A stretch of DNA of 64,000 bases from Hippophae tibetana. Taxonomy: Eukaryota; Streptophyta; Magnoliopsida; Rosales; Elaeagnaceae. The notes beneath the pieces are model-generated. The model saw nothing but the letters and a program-made list of their open reading frames with translations, did no database searches and was not told the origin of the DNA. The stretch is taken from assembly GCA_037013495.1 (NCBI GenBank), contig CM072812.1, positions 70,377,340 to 70,441,339 on the forward strand. The letters are read 5' to 3'. A program made the position numbers and the translations under genes. Below, in pieces: positions 48,223 through 59,170 of the stretch (positions within the stretch are counted from its first letter, which is position 1; each line of letters starts with the position of its first letter).

Positions 48223-48494
48223 TGAAGAAAATATTGAAAGATGAACTGAATATTAATTTTATTTTTCTCTACTCTTTTCAAATGTCTATACAGCAGTATA
48301 AATAGGACTAGAAGTTAAAAAAATTGACCACTAATCTAAGGATACAGCTACTTACAATTAGTCATTATAGAAAAAGGAAACTAAATCCTAGTTAGTCAAC
48401 TATCTGATTCCCTTATTTTCATACAACTCAACAAATCACAAGGAAAATCTATACTAATTTCTGAAAATAAATCTCAGAAATTCTAGAATCACCA
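48223..48494 (-). repeat. 5' LTR of the minus-strand copia
   Basis: On the minus strand it ends GTTCATCTTTCAATATTTTC then TTCA. It matches the LTRs at 48976-49192 and 54072-54267 over most of its length (shared TTAGATTAGTGGTC and ATTAATATTCAGTT). The outer boundary is approximate. Confidence 0.65.
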
Positions 48495-48975
48495 AGCTAT
48501 TCGTTTACAAATATACCACCGAGTTATTGAAAAATGACTCTTTCTATTAGTATTTGATGGCTAATCAAACAAATTGTAGTTTTACCCTACTAATTGTACT
48601 TGAGTGGTATTTTTGTTACTCGATAAAGTTAGATAATAGGTTTGTCACTTTTTCAATAACTTAATAATATATTTGTTAGTTTACAATAGTTTATAAACAA
48701 TAACATTATCTCACTCATAACATTTTATTTTAAATATTTGGAAAAAGTTAATCCAAATACATTAAATAAAAAAAATTATAATATTAAGAAGATTATTTTC
48801 CTATAAATATCTCATTCTTATATTTTATTTAGAACTTATTAGGAAATATGCATTATACTTTCAAAATTCAAGGATAAAAAGCAATACTTATCATATGCCC
48901 TTGGTTAAGAAGTTTCATAATAATGGATCTCTAATCACTCAAAACTTGTTGTTAACTTTTTATTCTTCGTTCATT
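48495..48975. other. AT-rich spacer between two divergent copia elements
   Basis: No gene or repeat was recognised in this 480-base stretch between the outward-facing LTRs. Confidence 0.6.
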
Positions 48976-49192
48976 TGGGTAAATTTTTTGAGATATTATC
49001 TTTAATTAGTCCTAGATTAATGGTTGTATTGGTTGTAATAGTGGTTGTACCGGCTGTAATAGTTGACTATATTCTTAGATTAGTGGTCTATTTATCTAAC
49101 TCCTAAACTTATTTATATTATTGTACATACATTTGAAATAAAGATCAGAGAAAAATAAAATTAATATTCAGTTAATCTTTCAATATTTTCTA
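48976..49192 (+). repeat. 5' LTR of the plus-strand copia
   Basis: Begins near TGGGTAAATTTTTTGAGATA and ends CAATATTTTCTA, just before the PBS. It contains a short internal repetition of TTGTACCGGCTGTAATAG-like wording not present in the 3' LTR. Confidence 0.75.
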
Positions 49193-49194
49193 TA

Positions 49195-49206
49195 TGGTAT
49201 CAGAAC
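49195..49206 (+). other. Primer binding site of the plus-strand copia
   Basis: TGGTATCAGAAC, a one-base variant of the initiator tRNA-Met site, right after the 5' LTR. Confidence 0.8.
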
Positions 49207-49859
49207 ATTTTTGAAATTCAATCTCATTTGAGTGAAATCCATCCATCGATGTCGCCTCTATTTTTTCATCCTCTATAGCATCTGGTTCCATCCTTTATCT
49301 TTTCCATCTACATCACAGAATCGAGAAACTCAAGTCACCAACGTCTAACCCACTACTTCCGTGGCCACCAGCTCTATCGTTGTCGTCGATCAATCCCTCA
49401 ATCTCACATGACTTCAACCATCAATTTCACGAGAATTCAGCCATCAAGTCTCGCACAACTATTAGCAACCCAAACACCACCAATCTACCTAGTTCATCTC
49501 CAATGACCTTGTATGCTCTATTTTTCCGGTGTGAAACCACCCTCACTCATCACGACCCTAATCTCCCACTCTCATTCTGTATTGTCTTCCAAACCGGATG
49601 TTTCATCCTTGTTACCTAGATGGAGTGTCGCTTTAAACACCAAGGATTTTGTGATTGTCTTCCGAACTGAATGTTTCATCCTTGTTACCTAGAAGGCCAA
49701 AATTAGTTTACAGAGAGAGAGTTGGGAGTTCATCAAGCTATTTAATATCATAGCATTTCAAAATTGGCTTTTGAATAAGAAATCAAACATCAATGGCCAC
49801 AAGAAACCTATCATAACCGATTCCAATAGAAGTTCCACCGAGAACAATATTTTCCCATC

Positions 49860-52800
49860 ACCAGTCACAAATTAAATGAGCACAATTACCTTTAGTGATC
49901 CCAATCTGTCATGATGATTATATGCAGAAATATAAAAAATGATTACCTTACTAGAGTTGCACCAACCCTAAGCAAAGATGATCCAAAATATAGAACATGG
50001 AAATCCGAGAACATTATGGCGATGTCTTGGTTGATAAATTCCATGATGAACGAGATTGGAGAGAACTTTCTTCTCTACTATACTGCCAAAAGAATATGGG
50101 ACGCTGCCAAAGATACTTATTCTAGTTCTGATAATATGTCCAAACTGTTTGAGACCGAAAGCATCCTCCATGATCTTCATCAAGAGAGTCTTCAATTACC
50201 TAACACTTTAACTCTCTCACTCGGTATTAGTAACAATTAAACCTCTTTGAGGTTCACAAATGGAAGTGTTTAGTAGACGGAATCTTGTACAAATAGATTG
50301 TTGAAAAAAAATGGGTTTTCAAACTTTTGATGGGACTAAACAAAGATCTCGATGATGTGCGAGGAAAATTCTAGGAACAAAGCCCTTACCAAGCATTCGT
50401 GAAACCTTTTCCAAAGTTCGCCAAGAGGAAAGTCAGTAAAAGGTAATGATGGGTCCTCTATTTGCCATTTCAGTGACACCAACAATCTCAGATGCCGACA
50501 AATGTCCCTGAAAAGGAAGACCTTGGTGTGACCAATGTCGTAGAACTGTAGGAAACCTGCTAGAAAATTGATGGAAAGTCAGTTGATTGGAAGCCCCTCC
50601 GCACGACACACTAATAAAGAAAGTCATGGAAATACTACCTCTAAAACCCATGGAACTACTTCATATGAATCTGCCATGTTTAGCAAGGAACAAATTGATC
50701 TCCTGTAGAATATATTTGGATAATCCTTGCCAACATCATCTACCATTGTAGCTCAATCAGGTAACACCCTCAACGCTCTTAGTGTGAAATAGGTTAACAG
50801 ACTATGTTTTGTTGATTCATATGCTTCAGACCACATGACAGGTGATGTTTCTCTTCTCATGAATCTTAAAACTTACCAAGAAGGACACACTGTCAAAACT
50901 GCAAATGGATCAATATCCAAAGTAATAGGATTGGTTCGACAAAAAATGCAAATTCCTTTATTCTCGATTCTATCCTTCTTGTTCCCACCCTTGATTGTAA
51001 TCTCTTATCCATTACTAAACTCACCCATGATAAAAATTGTAAGGCTAAATTTGTTCATAATCTATGTGAATTTCAGGATTTGGATTCAGGGAAGATGATT
51101 GGCAGTGCTAAAGAGTGCTCGAGACTCTATCTCCTTAAAAGTGTTTGAGGTTCCTTATCAGAATAAAGCTTCGTTAAATCTTAAGTCAAATAACGATGGT
51201 GACATCATGTTGAATCACTATCTCCTCGGTAATCCTAATTTCCTATATTTGGAAAAAAATTTCCCTTAATTATTTAGAAATAAAAATTTCAAGAATTTTT
51301 AATGTGAAGTATGTCAATTTTAAAAACATGTTAGAAATCCATATCTCAATCTTTCACGTAAAAAATCACATCATTTCTCACTAATTCACACTATTATTTG
51401 GGGACCCTCTCGAATCAGTTGGTAATTTCTCATGAAAGAAAAATCTGAAGTAGGTCAAATCTTTGAAAATTTCAATACCATGATTGAAACCTTATAAACA
51501 AAAAATACAAGTATTGAAAACTGACAATGCTAAGGAATACTTCACTTTAATTCTTAGGGATTATCTGTAAAGTCATGGGATTATCCATCTAAGCGTGATT
51601 ATCTGTAAAATCATAGAATTATTCATCTAAGCATGATTACTGTAAAAGTCATTATCCATCTAAGCTCTTATGTTGACACACCTCAACAAAATAAGGTGGT
51701 TGAAAGGAAAAATAGGCATCTTCTCGAGGTAGCTAGATCTCTCATGTTCACAACTTATGCCTCTAAACATTTTTGGGAGGAAAATGTCCTTACGGCTACC
51801 TATCTTATCAATAGGATGTCATCTAGTGTCCTCACTTTCAACACACCTATCAGCACTCTGCTTGAGTCATATCCATACACCATAATCATGTCCAACATTC
51901 CCTTTAAAATATTTGAATGTTCTGCTTATGTCCATGTACATCATAGCGGTAAACTTGATCCCAGAACCATTAAATACATATTTCTAGTGTATTCATCAAA
52001 CCAGAGAGGATACAAATACTTCTTTCCTATCAAAAAATGATTCTACAATACAATTGATGTCACCTTCTTTGAACAATATATGTACTATCCTAAACCTACC
52101 TTTTAAGGGGAGAACATAGGCAATAAATACCAGCTTTGGAATAGCATTACCACTCAGTCATCACTTTCATCCGAACAAATAGAGATTCCCAAAAATTCTG
52201 TCTCAAATCATATCCCTCAAATTCTCAAGAGTGAATCAATGTCTCAAACAAATGCTCCAAATAATCCCAATGAACCCTCAACTCCTCTGCCAACATATCC
52301 TCAAAACTTCCCTATCCCAAATAGTGATCTTCTTGTCTACTATAGTAGGTGAAGAACTCAAGAGGGAACGAAGAACCGAGTATATCTTAAGCCAAGAGTC
52401 CAACCCGAGTATAGGTCACTCTGACAATTCACAAGGTAACATTATTGAACCTCCTATTATTGAACTGCCTCGTAATGGTTTGAATTTTCCAATTTTTGTA
52501 AGAAAAGGTGTAAGATCTTGTACAAACCACCCCATCTATAACTTTCTTTCCTATAAAAGTCTCTCACCAAGTTATAAGACATTTATCAGCAACCTTGATC
52601 AGATACAGGTTCCCAATTCCGTTCATGAAGCTTTTCAGGTACTTGAATGGAAGATAGCTATTATTGAAGAACTCAGTGCCTTGGAGAAAAAAAAAAGACT
52701 CGGGAGCTCACAGAACTACCACCAAAAAAACGAGCTATCGGGTGTAAGTGGATCTTTACATTCAAACATAAAACAAATGGAAGTGTAGGAAGATTCAAGG

Positions 52801-53999
52801 CTCGCCTTATGGCTAAGGGGTTAACTCAAGCATACGGGATTACCTATTCGGAAACGTTGCACATGTAACAAAGCTCAACATTGTTCGTGTCCTTCTCTCT
52901 ATGGCATCTAACTTAGATCGGCCTCTTTACCAATTAGATGTCAAGAATTCATTTCTCAATGGTAATCTCAAAAAATAAATCTACAATGACATGCCTGGTT
53001 CGATAGGTTTTCTAAAGTTTTGAAAAGATATGGGTACAATCAATGTCAATCAGATCACGCACTATTCGTCAAACATTTCTCCAATGATAGAATAGTTATC
53101 CTAATTGTGTATGTAGATGATATTATTCTAACAGGTAATACTATAATTGATATGAATAAACTCAAGGAGTTCCTAGCCAAGGAATTTGAGATCAAAGATC
53201 TAGGCAATCTCAAATATTTCCTAGAAATGGAAGTAGCTCGAATAAAGAAAGGCATATTTACATCTCAAAGGAAATATGTATTTGATCTTCTCAAGGAAAC
53301 TGGAATAATGGGGTGTAAACTGACAAAAAATCTGATGGACTCTATAGTAAAACTCAAAATCAAAGAAAATAGTGCATCTGTGGACAAAGGACATTATCAA
53401 AGATTAGTGGGAAACCTGATTTACCTATCCCACACTAGACCAAATATTGGTTTTTCAGTGAGTGTTGTAAGTCAATTTATGAACAATCCCACTAATAAAC
53501 ACATGAAGGTGGTCTATCGTATACTTAGGTATCTCAAGATGACACCAGGAAAAGGATTGTACTTCAGTAAGAATCCCATCAGAAAAATTGAAGTCTTTAC
53601 AGATGCTAACTAGGCAGACTCTATAGTGAATCGTAGATCTACCACTGGGTATTGTACATTCGTGTGGGGGAATCTTGTAAGTTGGCGAAGTAAGAAATAG
53701 TCAGTAGTTGCTCAAAGTAATGTAGAAGCTAAATTCAAAGCTATGACCCATGGGATTTGTGAAGGAATGTGGTTAAGAAGACTACTCAATAAATTGGGCT
53801 TTGCAACTACTGAACCTATCGTCATGAATTGTGACAATCAAGCTGCAATAAGAATTGCAAGAAACTCGCTCATCATAACCAAACCAAACATGTAAAAATT
53901 GATCGTAACTTCCAAAAGAGAAGTTAGATGGAAAAGTTGTGGACCTCCTATATACATCTACTTGTCATCAAATTGTAGATATCCTTACCAAAGCATTAC
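49860..53999 (+). pseudogene. copia gag-pol region (fossil)
   Basis: Recognisable in order: gag TWKSENIMAMSWLINSM; protease region with FVDSYASDHMTGD (Gly of the DSG box replaced); integrase QQNKVVERKNRHLLEVARSL; RT with YVDDIILTGN (53110-53140); and RNase H from FTDAN (53600) with AKFKAM and NCDNQAAI-like blocks to about 54000. The region is broken at many places. Confidence 0.88.
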
Positions 54000-54071
54000 C
54001 TTGAACTATCTTTGAAGAATTGAGTTACAAGTTGTAAATGATTAATATCTATCACCCAACTTGAGGAGAAG

Positions 54072-54267
54072 TGTAGAAGTTTTGAGATATAATCTTTAAT
54101 TAATCGTAGATTAGTGGTTGTATTGGCAATAATAGTTGACTATATTCCTAGATTAGTGATCTATTTGTCTAACTCCTAGTCCTATTTATATTGTTGTACA
54201 TACATTTGAAATACATATCAGAGAACAATAAAACTAATATTCAGTTAATCTTTCAATATTTTCTTCA
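54072..54267 (+). repeat. 3' LTR of the plus-strand copia
   Basis: Begins TGTAGAAGTTTTGAGATATA after the purine tract and ends near TTTTCTTCA. It is homologous to 48976-49192. Confidence 0.75.
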
Positions 54268-55224
54268 ATTTTCCATTATATAAAATAAATTTCAAATATA
54301 TTGTAGAAATTAAACAAAAATTAAAAAAATAAATAAAAGAATATACAATTCACATGCAATGCACGTATGGGTGGTAATGTTTGAGACCACACAACACAAA
54401 TAAGAAATTTAGTCAAAATTGATCGATATTTTTTTCATTTTCTTAAAGGTCTTATTATTTCTTACTATCATTAATAAGAAACACAAAAAAAATTAAATTT
54501 TGTAATGTATCAACGAACACATGAATATGACATGATTAATGTCGAAACACAACGACTATGGCTAACATGACATTATTGCTACCCCTTCACGTATCTTTAT
54601 CTACTAGTAGTTAAATATCAATAGATCCAAACAAAGAGAGATGTAAACTAAGTCAATTAAAACCCTAACAAAGAGTCTATGGACAAGTTCACAAACTTCG
54701 TGGTAACAATTTGTAACTGAGCTTTCAAGTTCCATGACATGATCATGAGCTTGCTTTTGTAGAAATGGGTCACAATAACTACATGTCAAATATTAAAGAA
54801 CCTATGAGGATGAATGAGATTGAGAGAGAAGGTCCTATAAGCTTCAAAAGCCAGAAGAGGAAATCTTTGAATCTTTATTTTAGAAGAAATATTTTTATTT
54901 TGTCTATGTTTAGAAGAAAATATGAGGTGGGAAATTTGGTTTGGAAAAGAATAATCATTTAGAAAGAGAAGAAGAATAGAGTAAAATTATAAGGTCAACC
55001 ATAATGTTTGGGTTTTCTTATATCATTTCTTTAAGGTTTAAATATTTGTGTTAAATGTAATTTCTTTTAAACATTGCAAGGTTCGACATGGCCCCATCTT
55101 GATTTTTGTTATTTTCTTTTATTAAGTTAATAAAATTTAATAAATGTAACTTATTTTTAAAAATTATAATTTTAACGCAAAAAAATTCTACATATGGGAA
55201 TAAAATGAGCTTAGTTATTGGTTT
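54268..55224. other. Gene-free stretch
   Basis: AT-rich DNA. A minus-strand open frame of 61 codons (54789-54604) reads CSYCDPFLQKQAHDHVMELE; it shows no domain I recognise and could be a chance frame or a decayed exon. A plus-strand frame at 54765-54962 is likewise unassigned. No repeats were found. Confidence 0.4.
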
Positions 55225-55243
55225 TGAGAAGTAGAAATTAGCT

Positions 55244-55438
55244 TTGACCTCTTCAAATTTGCTAACATGTCTAGCACCCCTAAACTCATCAACTAAGGAA
55301 ATTTCAAACCTCAAACCGAAAGAGCTACCTTTTAAAAAAACTTCATCTAGTAAGAGTATGATAAGCTCCATCAACCCAACTCTTCTTAACTTTCAAAAAA
55401 CAAAATGTGTAAGCCCCAAGGAACCACAAAAGAAATAG
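55244..55438 (+). other. Coding-like stretch in the left arm
   Basis: 64 open codons that align in sense with the minus-strand frame of the right arm (shared patterns: TC.AP.LNS..KEISNLKP / VSTPRLTNRGNSKPQ; then SMISSI / NMFSFIS; CVSPKEPQKK / GVCPKAQLKK). The shared peptide pattern suggests the arms derive from a once-coding sequence. The protein family is not recognised. Confidence 0.35.
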
Positions 55439-55440
55439 AA

Positions 55441-55974
55441 AGGGGTGGTTTTGTGTTAGGGTAACAAGATCCCCTAGACTAATAGATTAGCAAGAATGGT
55501 AATGCCTAACATTATGACCACATATCTTGTGCAGATAGATAACATATAAAAGAAAGATCAAGGCATCGATAATGTGAGTTATAAGAGCATAGACGTGATG
55601 ACCGAAGGAGCTATAGGGAGGGGTGGTTTTGTGTTAGGATAACAAGATCCCCTAGACTAATAGATTAGCAAGTACGGTAGTGCCTAACATTATGACCACA
55701 TATCTTATGCAGATAGATAACATATAAAAGAAATATCAAGGCATCGATAAAATGAGTTATAAGAGCATAGATGTGATGACCGAAGGAGCTATAGGGAGGG
55801 GTGGTTTTGTGTTAGGATAACAAGATCCCCTAGACTAATAGATTAGCAAGTACGGTAGTGCCTAACATTATGACCACATATCTTTTGCAGATAGATAACA
55901 TATAAAAGAAAGATCAAGGCATCGATAACGTGAGTTATAAGAGCATAAATGTGATGACCGAAGGAGCTATAGGG
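55441..55974. repeat. Tandem array, three units of 178 bp
   Basis: Units 55441-55618, 55619-55796 and 55797-55974 start AGGGGTGGTTTTGTGTTAGG and end GAAGGAGCTATAGGG(G). They differ by only a few bases; units two and three share variants absent from unit one. Confidence 0.95.
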
Positions 55975-56035
55975 GAGTTTAAGAAGAAATGAGAATTCTC
56001 GATCCCTTGATCTTTGTTATATCTATTACTCATAC

Positions 56036-56241
56036 GGATCCATGATCATGATGCTAGACACTACAACACTTACCATTCTCTTAGTCATAGGAGACCTCAC
56101 TATCCCAACATGAGACCACGCCTCTCTGTTTCTTTAGTGGATCCATGACCATGATGCTAGACACTGCAACACTTACCATTCTCTTAGTCATAGGAGACCT
56201 CACTATCCCAACATGAGACCACGCCTCTCTGTTTCTTTAGT
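56036..56241. repeat. Tandem array, two units of 103 bp
   Basis: Units 56036-56138 and 56139-56241 start GGATCCATGA.CATGATGC and end TTTCTTTAGT. Two mismatches are visible. In reverse complement, the unit is homologous to about the first 90 bases of the 178-bp unit. Confidence 0.95.
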
Positions 56242-56408
56242 TGTGCCTTGGGGCATACACCTTCGGTTTTCATAAAGTTAACAAGGCTGATAAAACTAAA
56301 CATGTTCTTAATAGATAAAATTTTCTTAGAGATAACTTTTCCAATTTGAGGTTTGGAATTGCCTCTATTGGTGAGTCTAGGGGTACTAACATGTTTAGCA
56401 AAATTCAA
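56184..56408 (-). other. Coding-like stretch in the right arm
   Basis: 74 open codons, reading HVSTPRLTNRGNSKPQIGK at the start and ending inside the 103-bp repeat. It aligns with the left-arm frame at 55244-55438. No known domain. Confidence 0.35.
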
Positions 56409-56426
56409 GATAAGTCAAAGTTGATT

Positions 56427-56722
56427 TCTACCTATCAAAATTAAAATGTTCAAAATTTGAATTTTACAACACCTTCCAATTGATATAATTCTACGTGGAT
56501 TAGGAAGGATGCCCTAAGTCCCTCATTTTGAGTTGTTTCTCTATATTCTTCCTTCTTCATTACTGATTGTGCTTTCTACCTCTCAAAATTGAGATGTTCA
56601 AAAGTTGAATGTTACAACACCTTCCACTAGATATAATTCTACGTGGATTAAGAATGATGCTCTAAGTCCCCTATTTTGAGGTGTTTCTCTTGATATCTGC
56701 TTTCTTGTGTTTAGTATGTTTT
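56427..56722. repeat. Imperfect 148-bp tandem duplication
   Basis: Copies start TCTACCTATCAAAATT (56427) and TCTACCTCTCAAAATT (56575), share ACAACACCTTCCA and ATATAATTCTACGTGGATTA, and diverge at about a tenth of positions. The second copy has about 35 extra bases after GTTTCTCTTGATATC, so its homology continues to about 56760. It lies directly outside the right arm of the foldback-like element. Confidence 0.8.
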
Positions 56723-56760
56723 TTTCTCTATGTTCTTCCATCTTCATTATTGATTGTGCT

Positions 56761-56999
56761 TTTCTCATCACATCTATTCTTCGTGTTTCGATATGTTTTT
56801 TGCCAACTACCTGGCATGTCTAGGAACTCCCTTTGAAGCTACTTGCGACCTACCTCGCAATTGACCTAGCATTTTCTTGCAGCTTTCCATGCAACTTACC
56901 ATGAGGTCACACACATGCTATAAATACCTACTTCCTAACCTCTTGTATGCAATTCGCTTCCTTTCCTTTTTTTTCTTTTCAATTTATTTCTCATTCCTT
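56761..56999. other. Gene-free stretch
   Basis: Short sequence with no gene or motif. A duplicated ACCTACCTCGCA/AACTACCTGGCA-like wording is seen at about 56805 and 56848. It separates the tandem repeats from the copia remnant. Confidence 0.4.
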
Positions 57000-57309
57000 C
57001 TAAAATGGCAAAAGGGCTAGAGTTGGAATAAATGTGATTCCTATTCCTTTAACTATACATGAAGCAACTCCTACAGTAGCTTTTTCTTTCTAAATATTAC
57101 TTTGAATATATTGCTCAAAGTTGTATTCTGTATGTTGCCTTCATACATTATATACAATTCAAAAAAGATAAAAAAGGGAAAATGGACTCTTAATATACAC
57201 ATTATATACACATAGTATGTGTCCTAAATTAAGTTTCCTAATTGACTCCTAATATCACACAATTAAAATTAATTACATAATAAACCTTTAATAATAAAAA
57301 ATTTAAACA

Positions 57310-57831
57310 TTAGGACATGTTTTTCCACCTCCTCAAGGTGGTTAGAAGATATCCATCATTCCTAGCTTGCGAATACATGAAAGAAACAAAGGTCGAGTAA
57401 CCCTTTGTCAAAACATCAACCAGTTGATTTCCACTTGTGACAAATGAAATACAAATTTCACCACTTTCAATCTTTTTCTTGATAAAATATATGTCGATCT
57501 CAACATGTTTGATTCTGTCATAGTGAACAGGATTTTGAGCAATGTTGATAACAACTTTATTGTTACAACAGAGTTTTATTGTTTCTGATGTGACAATGTG
57601 CAATTCTTTTAGAAAACTCTTCCACCACGATAGTTCACATATTACATATGTCATTGCTCTAAACTTAGTAGTCAATCTAGATGCCACAAATTGTTTCTTA
57701 TTTCTCCAAGTAACTAAATTTGCTTGTGAAAGTGCAAATCTAGATGTTGATCTTCTATCGTTGATTGAACCTACATAATCAGCATTTATATAGGTTTCAA
57801 TTTGAAGGTGATGATTCTTTGAAAAGAGCAA
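57310..57831 (-). pseudogene. copia RNase H region (fossil)
   Basis: A 173-codon open stretch. It has the ADYVGS start, SRFALSQANLVTWRNKKQ, and the C-terminal HVEIDIYFIKKKI...G and QLVDVLTKG blocks of copia RNase H. Confidence 0.85.
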
Positions 57832-58386
57832 ACATTTTCCTGGTGTACCTTTAAGGTATCATAGAATCTTCAAAATTGCTTCCATATGAGTTTCACAAGA
57901 GGAGTGGTAATCCACATAAATAATTAAGATTATGATGCTCCCACTTTTATAGTGTTTGTAAAACAAATTATGATTCCCATAACTTTGTGTACTCAAAACG
58001 ACAAATTGCCTTTGTGAACCCTTTAATTTAAACCATGCTTTGGGTGATTGATTTAGTCCATGCAAAGACTTTTTCAACTTACACACTTTCTTCTGTCCGA
58101 ACACATCTTCAAAACCAGGTGACAACTCCATCTCCATCCATACTTCTTCTAAGTCTCTAGAAAAAAAAGCATTATTCACATCAAGTTGGTGAAAATGCTA
58201 ATCTAGATTTGTGGAAGGAGATGAAAAAACCCTAATAAAATTCATCTTGATAATAGGAATAAAAGTTTCTTGATAGTCAATTATGTAAATTTGCATAAAT
58301 CCTTTTGTCACAAGTTTTGCTTTATATCTCTCAATTGTTCCATCTGCATTGTGTTTCACTATAAACACTCATTTACGTCCCACTGA

Positions 58387-59029
58387 TAAAGGTGGGCGTA
58401 GTTCGTTTTATTCGGTTTTAACCTAAAATGCTAAACAAACCGACATATACCAATTTGCTAAATTAAAAACCGAAACCGACCTATAAAATGTCGGTTAGAA
58501 AATATTTAATCAACCTATTTATGTCAATTTGATAGGTTTAGTTTGTGATTTAGACCTACTTATTTTTAAATAAATTTCAATAATTTTACTTTATGTTAAT
58601 GTTAAATTAATAAATAATATTTATTGTTTAATCAACAATTTAATTAAAAATTAATATTAGCATTTAAACTATAATTGTGTATTAGTTTTCAAGAAGAGAA
58701 TAACTTTTGAAAATAAGTAAATTGAAAAAAACAAAAAGTAATTTAGATTTTTTATTAATTAAAGTAAACTTTTTTTAAAAATGAACATAAAAAAGAGAAT
58801 AATATAACTTGTTTCACTTTCTCAAATGATATAAAAGTTTGATTAAAATTAGATAATTATAAACATATATGACATATGTACTATAAATGTATAAATAAAT
58901 AAATAAAAATGTATTAATAATATATAGGTCGATTCAGTTAAGTGTCAGTTTGTAAACTTTAAAACCTTAACCAACCAGACACATCAGTTTTTGCATTTTC
59001 AAAACCGAAACCAACCTATTTCCTAAAGG
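58387..59029. mobile_element. Small non-autonomous hAT-like element inside copia
   Basis: About 630 bases, AT-rich, no coding capacity. Its ends read GGTGGGCGTAGTTCG...ATTCGGTTTTAACC (58391 on) and AAAACCGAAACCAACCTA (to about 59018), the CGGTTT/AAACCG pairing typical of plant hAT-type MITEs that begin GGGTGGGC. TAAAGG occurs at both junctions (58387-58392 and 59024-59029), a probable target duplication remnant, though shorter than the hAT standard of eight. Copia pol sequence lies on both sides. Confidence 0.6.
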
Positions 59030-59170
59030 AATATCAACAATCTCCCATGTACAAGATCCAACACCTTTTCTATAGAAAATTGGAATATCAATATTGGAAA
59101 GATCAGGAGATGCAAGTTTCCTACAAAGGTGAAGGACTAAAGGATTACCTGTATTTTTCAAACTTTATGC

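Larger units (their letters stand above)
44537..48494 (-). mobile_element. Ty1/copia element, minus strand, head-to-head partner (fossil)
   Basis: Minus-strand parts from right to left: LTR (about 48494-48223), leader, gag (about 47570-47130), protease and pre-integrase (46944-46657), integrase (45909-45481), RT (from about 45460 to 44540). It belongs to the same family as 48976-54267: the LTRs, gag (TWKSEN...M.WLINSM) and integrase match closely. Its 3' end meets the LTR of the preceding copia. It is heavily broken and carries internally repeated stretches. Confidence 0.85.
48976..54267 (+). mobile_element. Ty1/copia element, plus strand, with both LTRs (fossil)
   Basis: A 5.3-kb element with LTRs at 48976-49192 and 54072-54267, PBS TGGTATCAGA at 49195, gag (49860-50230), protease (50800-50900), integrase (51660-52040), RT (53020-53240) and RNase H (53560-54000), then a purine tract TTGAGGAGAAG before the 3' LTR. 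The LTRs differ visibly, by about a tenth of positions including a short insertion, so it is old. It is broken at ten or more places. Confidence 0.9.
55225..56440. mobile_element. Foldback-like inverted-repeat element with tandemly amplified arms
   Basis: The left arm (55225-55440) and right arm (56242-56440, inverted) align. Both read GTAGAAAT..., then a TAGTACCCCTA-like phrase, then AA.TTCAAACCTCAAA, then GT.TATGCCCCAAGG-like. Inside the left arm a 178-bp unit is repeated three times; inside the right arm a 103-bp unit, inverted and homologous to the first part of the 178-bp unit, is repeated twice. A 61-bp spacer (55975-56035) separates them. Foldback elements are known for inverted arms made of tandem repeats. 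Target duplications were not identified, so the outer limits are approximate. Confidence 0.6.
57000..59170 (-). mobile_element. Ty1/copia remnant, minus strand (fossil)
   Basis: The minus strand has an RT piece (58400-57859; SPGFEDVFGQKKVCKLKKSL then the catalytic-box region) and RNase H (57831-57310) with ADYVGSINDRRSTS, a TTKFRAM block and KHVEIDIYFIKKKI. Sequence at 57000-57256 is probably its 3' LTR. An upstream part of pol (59161-59030) lies beyond the small hAT-like insertion. It is broken at several places. Confidence 0.8.

Noticed and set aside
47796-48281. 161-codon minus-strand open frame, Ser/Pro/His-rich
   Set aside because: It covers the LTR end, PBS and leader of a copia element; the composition is that of leader sequence, not a protein.
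54604-54789. 61-codon minus-strand open frame beginning CSYCDPFLQK
   Set aside because: No recognised domain, no splice support and no repeat of the sequence; left as unassigned DNA.
55441-55974. Regular repeats considered as a CRISPR-like array
   Set aside because: The units are 178 bp and contiguous without unique spacers, in a plant nuclear context.
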